Shown: positions 1-9,060, numbered from the stretch's first letter. The stretch: DNA of 40,128 bases from CAYNST01 sp964399955 (GCA_964399955.1 CAYNST010000022.1:1-40128); one strand, 5' to 3'. Made by a program: numbers and translations. Notes: generated from the sequence alone by a model not told the origin.

Positions 1-494
1 GCACTGGTGGCGCAGGCGGAGGAGATGGAATAGTTAACACCTTTGATCTTGAATGGCGTGGCCAGGCAGGCGGAGGTGGTGCTGGCCATGGTTTGAGTAA
101 CGCGGAAAGCACCGGCTTTGCGCACGCCACGGGAGCGGATGATATCCGCCGATTCAACCACGCTTTTGGTGGATGCGCCACCAGAGCCCATAATAATGCC
201 CGATCGCTCGTTGGAGACTTGCGATTCGCTGAGGCCGGAATCGCGAATGGCCTGGTCCATTGCAATGTAGGCAAAGGCCGCAGCATCGCCCATAAAGCGG
301 ATGTTTTTTCTGTCGATGTGTTCGGACAGGTCCAGGTCAATGGACCCGGAAACAAGGCTGCGAAAGCCTTGCTCTTCGTAGCTCGCGTTATAGCGAATGC
401 CTGACTTCCCCACTTTGAGGGAGTCCAGAACGGTGGCAGAGTCATTTCCAATGCATGACACAATGCCCATGCCGGTAACCACAACACGCTTCAT
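1..494 (-). CDS. fabB: 3-oxoacyl-ACP synthase I (FabB), 3' end cut by window
   Basis: This is the condensing enzyme that elongates acyl-ACP in the unsaturated branch of fatty acid synthesis. The minus-strand reading starts ATG at 492-494 with MKRVVVTGMGIVSCIGND, the usual FabB N-terminus. A GAGAGG ribosome binding site sits about 6 nt upstream. The nucleophile motif SISSACATS is visible, with the catalytic Cys (residue 161) encoded at 12-14. The rest of the protein, with the two catalytic histidines, lies outside the window. It follows fabA on the same strand with a 68 nt gap, the usual fabAB operon. FabF is the main alternative, but the fabA neighbour and the N-terminus favour FabB. Confidence 0.95.
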   Translation of the reverse strand, partial: MKRVVVTGMGIVSCIGNDSATVLDSLKVGKSGIRYNASYEEQGFRSLVSGSIDLDLSEHIDRKNIRFMGDAAAFAYIAMDQAIRDSGLSESQVSNERSGIIMGSGGASTKSVVESADIIRSRGVRKAGAFRVTQTMASTTSACLATPFKIKGVNYSISSACATS

Positions 495-562
495 CGTAAA
501 CCTCTCATTATTGTAGGCTGCAGTTGAGCGCTGCCCGTGATGACAATACTGTGAGCGAACAA

Positions 563-1087
563 CTAAAAGTTGTCGGTATTGGTGAACAGGCCGACGCGCA
601 GATCTTTGGCGAAATAAATATCTTTGCCATCTACGCTCACTCGCCCGTCGGCGATTCCCATGATCAATTTTCGTTCAATGACGCGCTTCAGATTGATGTG
701 ATAGGTAACCTTCTTGGCGCTTGGCAGTATCTGGCCGGTAAATTTGACTTCACCCGCGCCGAGCGCTCGCCCGCGCCCCGGATTACCCCGCCAGGCCAGA
801 TAAAAACCAACCAACTGCCACATGGCATCCAAACCCAGGCAGCCCGGCATCACCGGGTCTCCCGGGAAGTGGCACTGGAAGAACCACAGGTCCGGGTGAA
901 CGTCCAGCTCCGCGACAATCTCGCCCTTGCCGTACTCGCCGCCGGTTTGGCTGATGTGCGATATCCTGTCCACCATAAGCATATTGGGGACGGGTAGCTG
1001 TGCGTTGCCGGGACCAAACATTTCGCCCAGGCCGCAAGCTAATAGCGCCTCGCGTTCGTATGATGGTTGAGGTTCGAATTGCTGCAT
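563..1087 (-). CDS. fabA: 3-hydroxydecanoyl-ACP dehydratase/isomerase FabA
   Basis: FabA dehydrates 3-hydroxydecanoyl-ACP and isomerises the trans-2 to the cis-3 product, which starts the unsaturated branch. The active-site histidine is in WFFQCHFPGDPVMPG (His73 from the chosen start) and the catalytic aspartate in LGLDAMWQLVGFY (Asp87). The C-terminus DLRVGLFTNTDNF is typical. The frame stays open upstream to a GTG at 1160-1162, giving 199 aa. The ATG at 1085-1087 gives 174 aa, close to the usual 171, and puts the conserved region at the right distance, so I chose it. The GTG does have an AAGGGG sequence upstream, so a longer form is not excluded. fabB follows downstream; galU is divergent. 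Confidence 0.95.
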   Translation of the reverse strand: MQQFEPQPSYEREALLACGLGEMFGPGNAQLPVPNMLMVDRISHISQTGGEYGKGEIVAELDVHPDLWFFQCHFPGDPVMPGCLGLDAMWQLVGFYLAWRGNPGRGRALGAGEVKFTGQILPSAKKVTYHINLKRVIERKLIMGIADGRVSVDGKDIYFAKDLRVGLFTNTDNF

Positions 1088-1287
1088 ATTTTGCTCGCTG
1101 TGCTCAGGTAGCATGTCTGTTCGTTGTCGTTGGCTGTTGGCGCTCTTGCCTGTGCGTTTCACGCGCGCCGACCCCTTGAAAGGGCTTTTTTAGAGGGGTG
1201 CCATTCTAGCGGCAATCGCCATGATGTCCAGTAAAAAGAAGCTTCATCCCGACGCCCGGGAGGTGCTACTTCGCCAGGCTCTTGTGC

Positions 1288-1293
1288 TATATT
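1288..1293 (+). promoter_or_regulatory. possible extended -10 of the galU promoter
   Basis: TGCTATATT reads as an extended -10 (TGn plus TATATT at 1288-1293) 45 nt ahead of the galU ATG. No good -35 is seen at the right distance, so the call rests on the extended -10 alone. Confidence 0.35.
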
Positions 1294-1337
1294 CGATGCC
1301 GTTCACCGTCAGATCTTCCAACACTAAGGACACCTCG

Positions 1338-2174
1338 ATGATCAAAAAGTGCTTATTTCCTGTTGCCGGTTACGGCACCCGTTTTTTGCCCGCCACCAAA
1401 TCCATGCCCAAAGAAATGTTGCCAGTCGTGAATAAGCCGTTGGTCCAATATGGGGTAGAAGAAGCGCTGTCCGCAGGGCTGACCGAGATAGGTTTTGTAA
1501 CGGGGCGCGGCAAGCGTGCAATTGCCGACCACTTTGACGTAAGTTACGAGTTGGAGCATCAAATTGCCGGCTCGTCCAAAGAAGCTTACCTGAAGTCCAT
1601 CCGCGACGTTATGGCGCAAGGCGCCTTCTCCTTTACCCGTCAGGCTGAAATGCGCGGGCTGGGTGACGCCATTCTCAATGGCAAGCGCCTGATTGGCGAT
1701 GAGCCATTTGGCGTTGTGCTGTCGGACGACCTTTGTGTGGCCGATGATGGTCAAGACGGTGTAATGGCGCAAATGGTCAAGCTCTACAATCAGTTTCGCT
1801 GCAGTATCGTGGCGGTGCAGGAGGTGCCGGAAGATCAGATCCACAAGTTTGGGGTGATCGCCGGAAGCCAATTGAAAGAAGGCATCTATCAAGTGAAGGA
1901 CATGGTTGAGAAGCCGGACGCCAAAGATGCGCCTTCCAACCTGGCAATTATCGGCCGCTATATTCTTACCCCGGATATTTTCAGTATTCTTGCCAAGACC
2001 AAGCCCGGTAAAAATGGAGAGATTCAACTCACCGACGCACTGCTTGCGCAAGCCACTGATGGCTGCGTTCTGGGTTACAAGTTTCGCGGTCGTCGCTTTG
2101 ATTGCGGTAGCGTGGAAGGCTTCGTCGAGGCCACCAACTACGTTTTCAACAATCACTACATCAAAGAAAAATAG
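1338..2174 (+). CDS. galU: UTP--glucose-1-phosphate uridylyltransferase GalU
   Basis: GalU makes UDP-glucose from UTP and glucose-1-phosphate in the cytosol, for surface polysaccharides and other glucosyl transfers. The N-terminus IKKCLFPVAGYGTRFLPATK holds the nucleotide-binding GxGTRxLP motif, followed by KSMPKEMLPVVNKPLVQYGV. Length is 278 aa, normal for bacterial GalU. The frame is open from 1221, but the ATG at 1338 has AAGGA 7 nt upstream and matches the family start. A phosphomannomutase gene follows 35 nt later on the same strand, so the two probably form a sugar-nucleotide operon. Confidence 0.96.
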   Translation: MIKKCLFPVAGYGTRFLPATKSMPKEMLPVVNKPLVQYGVEEALSAGLTEIGFVTGRGKRAIADHFDVSYELEHQIAGSSKEAYLKSIRDVMAQGAFSFTRQAEMRGLGDAILNGKRLIGDEPFGVVLSDDLCVADDGQDGVMAQMVKLYNQFRCSIVAVQEVPEDQIHKFGVIAGSQLKEGIYQVKDMVEKPDAKDAPSNLAIIGRYILTPDIFSILAKTKPGKNGEIQLTDALLAQATDGCVLGYKFRGRRFDCGSVEGFVEATNYVFNNHYIKEK

Positions 2175-2209
2175 TCGCGCCTGCGCTGTTCAACCCTAAG
2201 GCATCAATC

Positions 2210-3559
2210 ATGGAAATCAGTTGTTTCAAGGCGTACGACATCCGGGGCCGCGTACCGGATGAATTGAACGAAGACGTCGCTTATCGTGTGGGAAGGGCAT
2301 TTGTCGAGTTCCTCAACGCCAAAAGAGTGGTCGTCGGGCATGACATCCGCTTGACCAGTGACGAGCTTACCAACGCGCTGGCCAAAGGCATTACCGATGC
2401 CGGCGCAGATGTCGTGCATATCGGGCAGTGCGGCACAGAAGAAGTCTATTTTGGTGCGTTTAGTCTGGATGTGGATGGCGGAATATGCGTTACCGCGAGC
2501 CACAACCCGATGGACTATAACGGCATGAAGCTGGTGCGCGAAGGCAGTCGGCCTATCTCCAGTGACACCGGCCTGCTAGAGATCAAGCAGCGCGCGGAGG
2601 CAGGTGAGTTCGCGGATCCTGCGCGCAAGGGTGAGTTGATTCGTCAGGACATTCGGCCGGACTATATCAAGCACCTGCTGGGCTACGTTGACCCGGCCAA
2701 TCTCAAGCCATTGAAAGTGGTGGTCAATGCAGGCAATGGTGGCGCGGGGGCGGTGATCGACGCGCTCGAGCCGCATCTGCCGCTGGAGTTCGTCAAAATT
2801 CACCATCAGGCCGATGGCTCGTTTCCCAACGGGATCCCCAATCCACTGCTGGTGGAAAACCAGGGGGTTACCATGGAGGCGGTGCGTGCGCACGGCGCCG
2901 ACTTGGGCGTGGCCTGGGATGGCGACTTTGATCGATGCTTCTTCTTTGATGAAAACGGCAACTTCATTGACGGCTATTATGTGGTGGGTCTGCTTGCGGC
3001 GGCCTTCTTGATCAAGCACCCCGGCGCCAAAATTGTGCACGACCCGCGCCTGGTGTGGAACACGGAGGACATTGTCAAGGCCAGTGGCGGCACACCTGTG
3101 CAGAGTAAAACGGGGCACGCGTTCATTAAGGAGCGTATGCGCAAAGAGGACGCCATTTACGGCGGCGAAATGAGCGCCCATCACTACTTCAAGGATTTTG
3201 CCTACTGCGACAACGGCAACATCCCCTGGTTGCTGGTGACCGAGCTGATGAGCGTGCAGGGCAAGCCACTTTCCGAGCTGGTGCGCGAGCGCATGGCGGC
3301 GTTTCCCTGCAGTGGAGAGATCAATCGCAAGGTTAAGGACCCGCTGAAGCTGCTGGCAGACATAGAAGAGCGCTATTGCGTGGATGCAGTGGCTGTCGAC
3401 CGGACTGACGGCCTGTCTTTGTCTTTTGATCAGTGGCGCTTCAATGTGCGGACCTCCAGTACAGAGCCGGTGCTGCGGCTGAATGTGGAGTCGCGCGGCG
3501 ATCAGGCGCTGATGAGCCAAAAGACAGAAGAGCTGTTGGCGATGATTGACGCGCACTAG
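2210..3559 (+). CDS. cpsG: phosphomannomutase (CpsG/ManB type)
   Basis: This alpha-D-phosphohexomutase should interconvert mannose-6-phosphate and mannose-1-phosphate for GDP-mannose and exopolysaccharide or LPS synthesis. The 449 aa protein opens with MEISCFKAYDIRGRVPDELN. It has the phosphoserine loop TASHNPMDYNGMK (Ser97), the metal loop DGDFDRC near residues 238-242, the substrate loop GEMSAHHYF, and the phosphate-binding RTSSTEPVLRLNVESR. Overall it resembles enterobacterial CpsG more than the bifunctional AlgC. Phosphoglucomutase activity as a side reaction cannot be judged from sequence. It lies 35 nt after galU, probably in one transcript. Confidence 0.92.
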   Translation: MEISCFKAYDIRGRVPDELNEDVAYRVGRAFVEFLNAKRVVVGHDIRLTSDELTNALAKGITDAGADVVHIGQCGTEEVYFGAFSLDVDGGICVTASHNPMDYNGMKLVREGSRPISSDTGLLEIKQRAEAGEFADPARKGELIRQDIRPDYIKHLLGYVDPANLKPLKVVVNAGNGGAGAVIDALEPHLPLEFVKIHHQADGSFPNGIPNPLLVENQGVTMEAVRAHGADLGVAWDGDFDRCFFFDENGNFIDGYYVVGLLAAAFLIKHPGAKIVHDPRLVWNTEDIVKASGGTPVQSKTGHAFIKERMRKEDAIYGGEMSAHHYFKDFAYCDNGNIPWLLVTELMSVQGKPLSELVRERMAAFPCSGEINRKVKDPLKLLADIEERYCVDAVAVDRTDGLSLSFDQWRFNVRTSSTEPVLRLNVESRGDQALMSQKTEELLAMIDAH

Positions 3560-3716
3560 GCTCGCGTCGCCCGATCTGGCTTGACTTGTTATTGCCCTGC
3601 TGTGGGAGTGCAGTCCGGGGCGGGGTGCAGCAGCTGAAGCAGGAGCTTTAACGCCGGTGCGCTTACCGCTCCGGCGGCTTGAATGTAAGACTTGCATAAT
3701 TGTTTGTTTAAAATGG

Positions 3717-3745
3717 TTGACGGGCCTTGGGTAGCTCCCTATAAT
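3717..3745 (+). promoter_or_regulatory. sigma-70 promoter of the initiator tRNA
   Basis: TTGACG at 3717-3722 and TATAAT at 3740-3745 are separated by exactly 17 nt. A GC-rich discriminator (TCGCGGCC) follows, as in stringently controlled stable-RNA promoters. The tRNA begins 36 nt after the -10. Confidence 0.85.
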
Positions 3746-3781
3746 TCGCGGCCTGTGCTGCTTGGCAGCTAAAAGGTTCGG

Positions 3782-3858
<77 letters not shown>

Positions 3859-3864
3859 CATTCA

Positions 3865-3903
3865 AAAACCCGGAGGGTAATGTTGAATTCCTCCGGGTTT
3901 TTT
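3865..3903 (+). terminator. intrinsic terminator of the initiator tRNA
   Basis: A 12 bp stem (AAAACCCGGAGG at 3865-3876 with CCTCCGGGTTTT at 3890-3901) ends in a T run 6 nt after the tRNA CCA. Confidence 0.92.
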
Positions 3904-3965
3904 CTTTCTGGCAGGTCCCCATTTGGCATGGCCAACGCGCTTGCGCAGGTCAGGTTCTGGTTAAG

Positions 3966-3994
3966 TTGACGACCGATCCGTTGAAAACTATAAT
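3966..3994 (+). promoter_or_regulatory. sigma-70 promoter of the rimP-nusA-infB operon
   Basis: TTGACG at 3966-3971 and TATAAT at 3989-3994 have a 17 nt spacer, identical in hexamers and spacing to the tRNA promoter 250 bp upstream. Transcription should start near 4001, giving a leader of about 210-220 nt before rimP. Confidence 0.85.
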
Positions 3995-4097
3995 CTGCGC
4001 CCTGAATGAGTTGCTCCGCAGTTGCGTCCGACTCTGTGGGCTATGGGCTCCCGAATGCATTTACTTGTCTCGGTTTGATTGCTACCGGGACTGACAA

Positions 4098-4120
4098 GAG
4101 CCCCTTTTTAGGGGTTTTTT
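4098..4120 (+). terminator. first terminator hairpin in the rimP leader
   Basis: CCCC (4101-4104), loop TTTTTA, GGGG (4111-4114) and six Ts. GAG just before CCCC can extend the stem through G-U and A-U pairs. Confidence 0.7.
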
Positions 4121-4178
4121 ATTATCTGCGTTTTGCCGAAGTCGTCCCAGCAAGCAGTTGCCGGGTTGAATTTCTGTC

Positions 4179-4202
4179 AAATGGGCTTTTGGCCCATTTT
4201 TT
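4179..4202 (+). terminator. second terminator hairpin in the rimP leader
   Basis: AAATGGGC (4179-4186) pairs with GCCCATTT (4192-4199) around a 5 nt loop and is followed by Ts. It ends only 10 nt before the first possible rimP start, so it must be read through or prevented from forming. Confidence 0.8.
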
Positions 4203-4212
4203 GTTTGTGACA

Positions 4213-4677
4213 ATGAATCCTATGGCGTCCATCCAGGAACAATTAACAAAAATACTCGCACCGGTTGTTGAATCGCTGGATTGCAACTTCTGGGGTGTTG
4301 AATATTTTCCCAAGGGGCGCGATTCGCTGCTGCGGGTCTATATCGACAAACCGGAAGGCATCGCCGTGGAAGACTGTGAGCGGGTCAGTCGGCAGGTCAG
4401 CAGCGTGCTGGATGTTGAAGACCCTATCCGCTCCGAATACACGCTGGAAGTGTCGTCGCCGGGGATGGACAGACCCTTGTTCAGCTTGGAGCAGTACCAG
4501 CAGAGCATCGGCGAAAAAATCAATTTGAGGCTGCGCGTGGCCTTTGAGGGCAGGCGCAGATTTGTCGGCTTGCTGAAAGCCGTAGAGAACGACGAAATAG
4601 TATTGGAAGTGGGTGACGAAGAATTTTTGTTGCCTTACGAGCTTATCGATAAAGCGAATATTGTTCCTCAGTTTTAG
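4213..4677 (+). CDS. rimP: ribosome maturation factor RimP
   Basis: RimP assists late maturation of the 30S subunit in the cytosol. Family features include LLRVYIDKPEGIAVEDCERV, SRQVSSVLDVEDP, YTLEVSSPGMDRPL and the C-terminal PYELIDKANIVPQF. Length is 154 aa from ATG 4213, or 151 aa from the in-frame ATG 4222 (family about 150). Neither start has a clear Shine-Dalgarno sequence, and both lie just after a terminator hairpin. It is the first protein gene of the rimP-nusA-infB operon and precedes nusA by 20 nt. Confidence 0.95.
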   Translation: MNPMASIQEQLTKILAPVVESLDCNFWGVEYFPKGRDSLLRVYIDKPEGIAVEDCERVSRQVSSVLDVEDPIRSEYTLEVSSPGMDRPLFSLEQYQQSIGEKINLRLRVAFEGRRRFVGLLKAVENDEIVLEVGDEEFLLPYELIDKANIVPQF

Positions 4678-4697
4678 AGGATTCACAGGGGCTTTTC

Positions 4698-6215
4698 ATG
4701 AAGAAAGAAATTTTGCTCGTGGCTGATGCCGTATCCCATGAAAAGGGTGTGGATCGCGAGGTGATATTTCAGGCAATTGAGCTTGCACTGGCAACGGCGA
4801 GCAAGAAACGCTACGACGAAGATTCCGAAATCACGGTCACCATTGATCGTCGTACCGGTGATTATGTCACTGAGAGAAGCTGGCTGGTGGTGGGTGATGA
4901 CCAGGTGCCCGAGCTTGGCACCCAGCTGACGACAGAAGAAGCCTTCGAAAAAGATCCTGACCTGAAGGTTGGGGATACCTATACCGAGGTCGTCGAAAAC
5001 ATTGAGTTTGGGCGCATTGCTGCACAAACCGCCAAACAGGTTATTGTGCAAAAGGTGCGTGAGGCCGAGCGCGCTCAAGTGGTCAACGAATATCGCCACC
5101 GCAAGGGCGAGCTGGTATCCGGTATTGTCAAAAAGGTCACTCGCGACAACATCATCGTTGATCTGGGCAACAACGCCGAAGGCTTGTTGCCCCGTGAAGA
5201 GCTGGTGGGGCGCGAGATCTTTCGCATGAACGACCGCATCCGGGCGGTGCTGCTGGATGTGCGCCCCGAAGCCCGCGGTCCGCAGCTGTACTTAAGCCGC
5301 GCCTGTCCGGAAATGTTGATAGAGCTGTTCAAAATTGAAGTTCCCGAGATTGCCGAAGAGGTCATTTCACTGCGCGGAGCTGCTCGTGATCCTGGTGCTC
5401 GCGCAAAAATCGCGGTGTCCACCAACGACGGCCGCATAGATCCGGTTGGTGCCTGTGTCGGCATGCGTGGCTCAAGGGTGCAAGCGGTTTCCAATGAGCT
5501 GGCCGGTGAGCGAATTGACATCATTCTGTGGAATGATAATCCTGCGCAGTTCGTAATCAACGCCATGGCGCCTGCAGAAATTGAATCCATTGTGGTTGAC
5601 GAAGACGCCGGCGCCATGGATCTGGCCGTCGCGGAAGATACCCTTGCCCAAGCCATCGGGCGCGGCGGTCAAAACGTCAGGCTTGCTTCCGAGCTGACGG
5701 GCTGGAGCATCAACGTGATGAGCACCAGCCAGTGGAATGAAAAGCAAGCGGCGGAGACCGGCGGCGTAAAAGAGACGTTCATGGCGGCGCTGGATATTGA
5801 CGAGGATGTGGCAGAGATTCTAGTGGACGAAGGCTTCACCAGTTTGGAGGAAGTTGCTTACGTTCCCTTGGAAGAATTTTTGGCCATTGAGGGTTTCGAC
5901 AAGGAAATTGCCGAAGAACTGCGCAACCGCGCAAAAGACGCTTTGCTGACCCAAGCGTTGGCCTCCGAAGAACAAATGGGGAGCGCGGTACCTGCGGATG
6001 ATCTGCTGAATATGGAAGGCATGAATGCGGAGCTGGCCAATATACTGGCGGCACGAGGTGTTATCAGTATGGAGGATCTGGCCGAGCAGTCGGTTGATGA
6101 GCTTCTGGAAATAGACGGCATGGACGAAAGTCGTGCAGGCGTATTGATCATGAAGGCACGCGAGCCCTGGTTTGCCGATACTCAAGCCGATCGCCAAGAA
6201 AACACCAATCAATAG
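4698..6215 (+). CDS. nusA: transcription termination/antitermination factor NusA
   Basis: NusA binds RNA polymerase and nascent RNA and affects pausing, termination and antitermination. The 505 aa protein starts MKKEILLVADAVSHEKGVDR (RNAP-binding N-terminal domain, about 1-130). It then has an S1 domain (about 135-200, GELVSGIVKKVTRDNIIVDL), KH domains including GACVGMRGSRVQAVSNEL and QAIGRGGQNVRLASELTG, and two C-terminal acidic helix-hairpin repeats (about 365-490), the layout of E. coli NusA (495 aa). AGGGG lies 8-12 nt before the ATG. It follows rimP and precedes infB by 18 nt. Confidence 0.97.
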   Translation: MKKEILLVADAVSHEKGVDREVIFQAIELALATASKKRYDEDSEITVTIDRRTGDYVTERSWLVVGDDQVPELGTQLTTEEAFEKDPDLKVGDTYTEVVENIEFGRIAAQTAKQVIVQKVREAERAQVVNEYRHRKGELVSGIVKKVTRDNIIVDLGNNAEGLLPREELVGREIFRMNDRIRAVLLDVRPEARGPQLYLSRACPEMLIELFKIEVPEIAEEVISLRGAARDPGARAKIAVSTNDGRIDPVGACVGMRGSRVQAVSNELAGERIDIILWNDNPAQFVINAMAPAEIESIVVDEDAGAMDLAVAEDTLAQAIGRGGQNVRLASELTGWSINVMSTSQWNEKQAAETGGVKETFMAALDIDEDVAEILVDEGFTSLEEVAYVPLEEFLAIEGFDKEIAEELRNRAKDALLTQALASEEQMGSAVPADDLLNMEGMNAELANILAARGVISMEDLAEQSVDELLEIDGMDESRAGVLIMKAREPWFADTQADRQENTNQ

Positions 6216-6233
6216 AGGTGACGAGGAGAAATA

Positions 6234-9047
6234 ATGGCTGAAGTAACCGTAAGCGAACTTGCCAGGTCTGTAGGCGCCTCGGTCGACCGACTTTTGACGC
6301 AGATGGGTCAAGCCGGCCTGCCGCATAAAAATGCCGACGATACCGTTTCCGATGATGAGAAACAAAAGCTGCTGACTTTTTTGAAAATGTCGCACGGCGA
6401 CAGTGTCGCAGAACCGAAAAAAATCACATTGAAACGCAAGACAACCACGACCTTGAAGACCGGTAGTGGCAGCAGCCGCAAGACCATCAATGTGGAGGTG
6501 CGTAAGAAGCGCACCTACGTCAAACGCACCGATCTTGACCAGGAGCCCGGGCAGGCCGAAGCGGGCGCAGAATACACCACTGAGCCACAGCAGGAGACGG
6601 CTGCCGAGCTGGATAATCTGCAGGTTCCGACCGCTGATTCCATTGCGGAAGAAAGCGCAGCTGCCCCTGACGCGGTGAATGAGCAAGAGCTTGCGGCGGC
6701 CGACCCGGAAGTTGAAGACACAGCGCCTGAACCTGTCGAAAGCGCGCCTGTCACTGCTGAAGCGGTTGAAGAGTCCGTGGCGGAGCAGGTACCTGAATCC
6801 GCTCCGGCGTTTGTGCGCTCGTCTTTTGTTGACGACGCTGAAATCAAGCGCGTAGCGTCCATTACCGCACGCCAAAAAGCCAACAAAGAGGCGGAAGAAG
6901 CCGCCAAGCGTGCGGCGGAAGAAAAGCGCAGACAGGAAGAAGAAAACGTTACGGCCTCCACCAAGAAGAAGGCGCCTGCTCCTGCAGTTGCCGACCTGGA
7001 ACCGCCAACGGAAGAGCAAGTTCGAGTCGCCAACGCCAAGAAGAAAGAAAAGGGCGGGGTATTTGAAGAAGATGATGAAGAAGCCAAGGCCAAACATTTC
7101 AAGAAGGCTGGCAAGGCGGTCAAGAAAGTAGCTGCAACAGCGCCTAAAAAAGGCTCGGCGGTGCTCAAACAGCTGGACGAAGATGATGCAGTGGTAGTGC
7201 CGCCACCGGTGCGGAAAAAGAATGTTCCGCCTGCGCCACGCCCAACCATCAAAATCAGTAACCGACACGGCTTCAAGAAGCCGATGGGAAAAATGGTGCA
7301 TGAAGTTGAACTGCCAGAGACCATCACTGTAGCTGAATTGGCTCAGCGAATGACCATCAAGGCGGGAGAATTGGTCAAACACCTGATGAAGATGGGTGTT
7401 ATGGCAACTGCCAATCAAAACATAGATCAGGAAACAGCTCAGCTGGTTGTGGAAGAGTTTGGGCATACCCCGGTGCTGGTCAGCGCCACCGCGCTGGAAG
7501 ACAAACTGCTTAAGCAGGTTGAGTCGGTAGAAGGTGAACTGGTACCCCGTGCTCCGATTGTTACCGTAATGGGACACGTCGACCACGGTAAGACATCACT
7601 GCTCGATTACATTCGTAAAGCCAAGGTTGCAGCGGGAGAGGCGGGTGGTATTACCCAGCACATTGGTGCCTACCGGGTGCAGACCAGCCACGGCGAGTTG
7701 GCGTTTTTGGATACACCCGGCCACGCTGCGTTTACTGCCATGCGGGCGCGCGGCGCACAAGCCACGGATGTTGTGATTCTGGTTGTGGCGGCCGACGATG
7801 GTGTCATGCCGCAGACCATCGAAGCCATACAGCACGCCAAGGCGGCCAAGGTGCCGATTGTCGTCGCCATCAACAAATGCGATAAAGAGTCCGCAGACCC
7901 TGACCGCGTTAAAAATGAGCTTGTCGCCCGGGATGTGATTCCGGAGGAGTGGGGCGGAGATACCCAGTTCGTGCAGGTTTCTGCCCTGACCGGTGCAGGG
8001 GTTGACGATTTGCTGGAAGCGGTCAGTTTGCAGGCCGAGATACTGGAGCTCAAGGCGCCGATTGATGTACCCGCTCGCGGAGTGGTTATCGAATCGCGCA
8101 TGGACAAAGGCCGCGGCGTGGTCGCGACGGTTCTGGTGCAGGCAGGCAAGTTGATTGCCGGGCAAGTCATGCTTGCCGGGCAGAGTTTTGGCCGAATCAA
8201 GGCCATGACCAACGAGTTGGGGCAGCGTGTCAAGGAAGCCGGCCCGTCCACTCCGGTAGAAATTCTTGGCCTGGATGCGCCGCCCAGCGCCGGTGATGAA
8301 TTCATGGTTGTGCCCGATGAGCGTAAAGCTCGCGAAGTGGCGCAATTCCGAATCGAGAAAGAGCGCCAAGAGCGACAGCAGCGGCACCAGGCCAGCAAAC
8401 TGGAGAACATCTTTGCCAATATGGGCAGTGGCGAGAAAAAGCTGCTCAGCGTAGTCCTGAAGACCGATGTACGCGGCTCCCTTGAAGCCATTACCACCGC
8501 ACTGATGGAAATGGGCAATGACGAGGTGGAAGTGCGCATCCTGGGCGAAGGAGTGGGCGGCATCACAGAGAATGACGTCAATCTGGCATTGACTTCCGGT
8601 GCTGTGGTTATCGGCTTCAACGTTCGTGCGGACAACAGTGCACGCAAGCTCGCCGAGCAGGAGTCGGTGGAGATTCGCTATTACAGCATCATCTACCACT
8701 TGATCGACGAGGTGAAAAGCGCGCTTTCCGGCATGCTTGAGCCGGAGCGTATCGAAGACATCCTCGGCATTGCCGATGTCCGCGACGTATTCCGCTCGCC
8801 CAAGTTTGGTCAGGTTGCCGGCTGCATGGTCATTGAAGGCACGGTCTACCGCAACAAGCCTATTCGGGTATTGCGCGAAAACGTAGTGATTTTTGAGGGC
8901 GAACTGGAGTCTCTTCGTCGCTACAAGGATGATGTTAACGAAGTGCGCAACGGCACGGAATGCGGTATTGGTGTTAAAAACTACGACGTCAAAGTGGGCG
9001 ACCAGATCGAAGTCTTCGACGTCAGGGAGGTCGCGCGGGAGCTTTAA
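6234..9047 (+). CDS. infB: translation initiation factor IF-2
   Basis: IF-2 is the GTPase that delivers fMet-tRNA to the 30S subunit and promotes subunit joining. It is 937 aa. A first IF2_N domain covers about residues 1-55, followed by a long charged Lys/Glu/Ala-rich linker (about 60-340). A second IF2_N domain lies near 355-410. The G domain starts near 440, with G1 GHVDHGKTS, switch II LDTPGHAAF and NKCD. Beta-barrel and C-terminal fMet-tRNA-binding domains end at VFDVREVAREL. GAGGAGA gives a strong ribosome binding site. The linker is low-complexity and varies in length between species, so its sequence is not diagnostic. Confidence 0.98.
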   Translation: MAEVTVSELARSVGASVDRLLTQMGQAGLPHKNADDTVSDDEKQKLLTFLKMSHGDSVAEPKKITLKRKTTTTLKTGSGSSRKTINVEVRKKRTYVKRTDLDQEPGQAEAGAEYTTEPQQETAAELDNLQVPTADSIAEESAAAPDAVNEQELAAADPEVEDTAPEPVESAPVTAEAVEESVAEQVPESAPAFVRSSFVDDAEIKRVASITARQKANKEAEEAAKRAAEEKRRQEEENVTASTKKKAPAPAVADLEPPTEEQVRVANAKKKEKGGVFEEDDEEAKAKHFKKAGKAVKKVAATAPKKGSAVLKQLDEDDAVVVPPPVRKKNVPPAPRPTIKISNRHGFKKPMGKMVHEVELPETITVAELAQRMTIKAGELVKHLMKMGVMATANQNIDQETAQLVVEEFGHTPVLVSATALEDKLLKQVESVEGELVPRAPIVTVMGHVDHGKTSLLDYIRKAKVAAGEAGGITQHIGAYRVQTSHGELAFLDTPGHAAFTAMRARGAQATDVVILVVAADDGVMPQTIEAIQHAKAAKVPIVVAINKCDKESADPDRVKNELVARDVIPEEWGGDTQFVQVSALTGAGVDDLLEAVSLQAEILELKAPIDVPARGVVIESRMDKGRGVVATVLVQAGKLIAGQVMLAGQSFGRIKAMTNELGQRVKEAGPSTPVEILGLDAPPSAGDEFMVVPDERKAREVAQFRIEKERQERQQRHQASKLENIFANMGSGEKKLLSVVLKTDVRGSLEAITTALMEMGNDEVEVRILGEGVGGITENDVNLALTSGAVVIGFNVRADNSARKLAEQESVEIRYYSIIYHLIDEVKSALSGMLEPERIEDILGIADVRDVFRSPKFGQVAGCMVIEGTVYRNKPIRVLRENVVIFEGELESLRRYKDDVNEVRNGTECGIGVKNYDVKVGDQIEVFDVREVAREL

Positions 9048-9060
9048 TGGCGGGTGCAAC

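Larger units (their letters stand above)
4001..4212 (+). promoter_or_regulatory. rimP leader with tandem terminator hairpins (attenuator)
   Basis: This transcribed leader lies between a strong promoter and rimP. It holds two intrinsic-terminator hairpins: CCCC/GGGG plus a T run at 4101-4120, and an 8 bp stem plus T run at 4179-4202. GGGCTC at 4045-4050 is exactly complementary to GAGCCC at 4098-4103, so it can sequester the 5' side of the first terminator and act as antiterminator. TCCCG (4049-4053) can instead pair with CGGGA (4086-4090). A conserved structured rimP leader is known in gammaproteobacteria. That this is a homologue is inferred from position and layout. Confidence 0.65.

Noticed and set aside
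2576..3697. 373-codon minus-strand frame across the phosphomannomutase
   Set aside because: Antisense to a fully conserved gene; no protein signature.
5820..7586. Long open frame (588 codons) on the minus strand
   Set aside because: It is antisense to nusA/infB, is full of hydrophobic low-complexity sequence, matches no family, and reflects the Lys/Glu/Ala codon bias of the infB linker.
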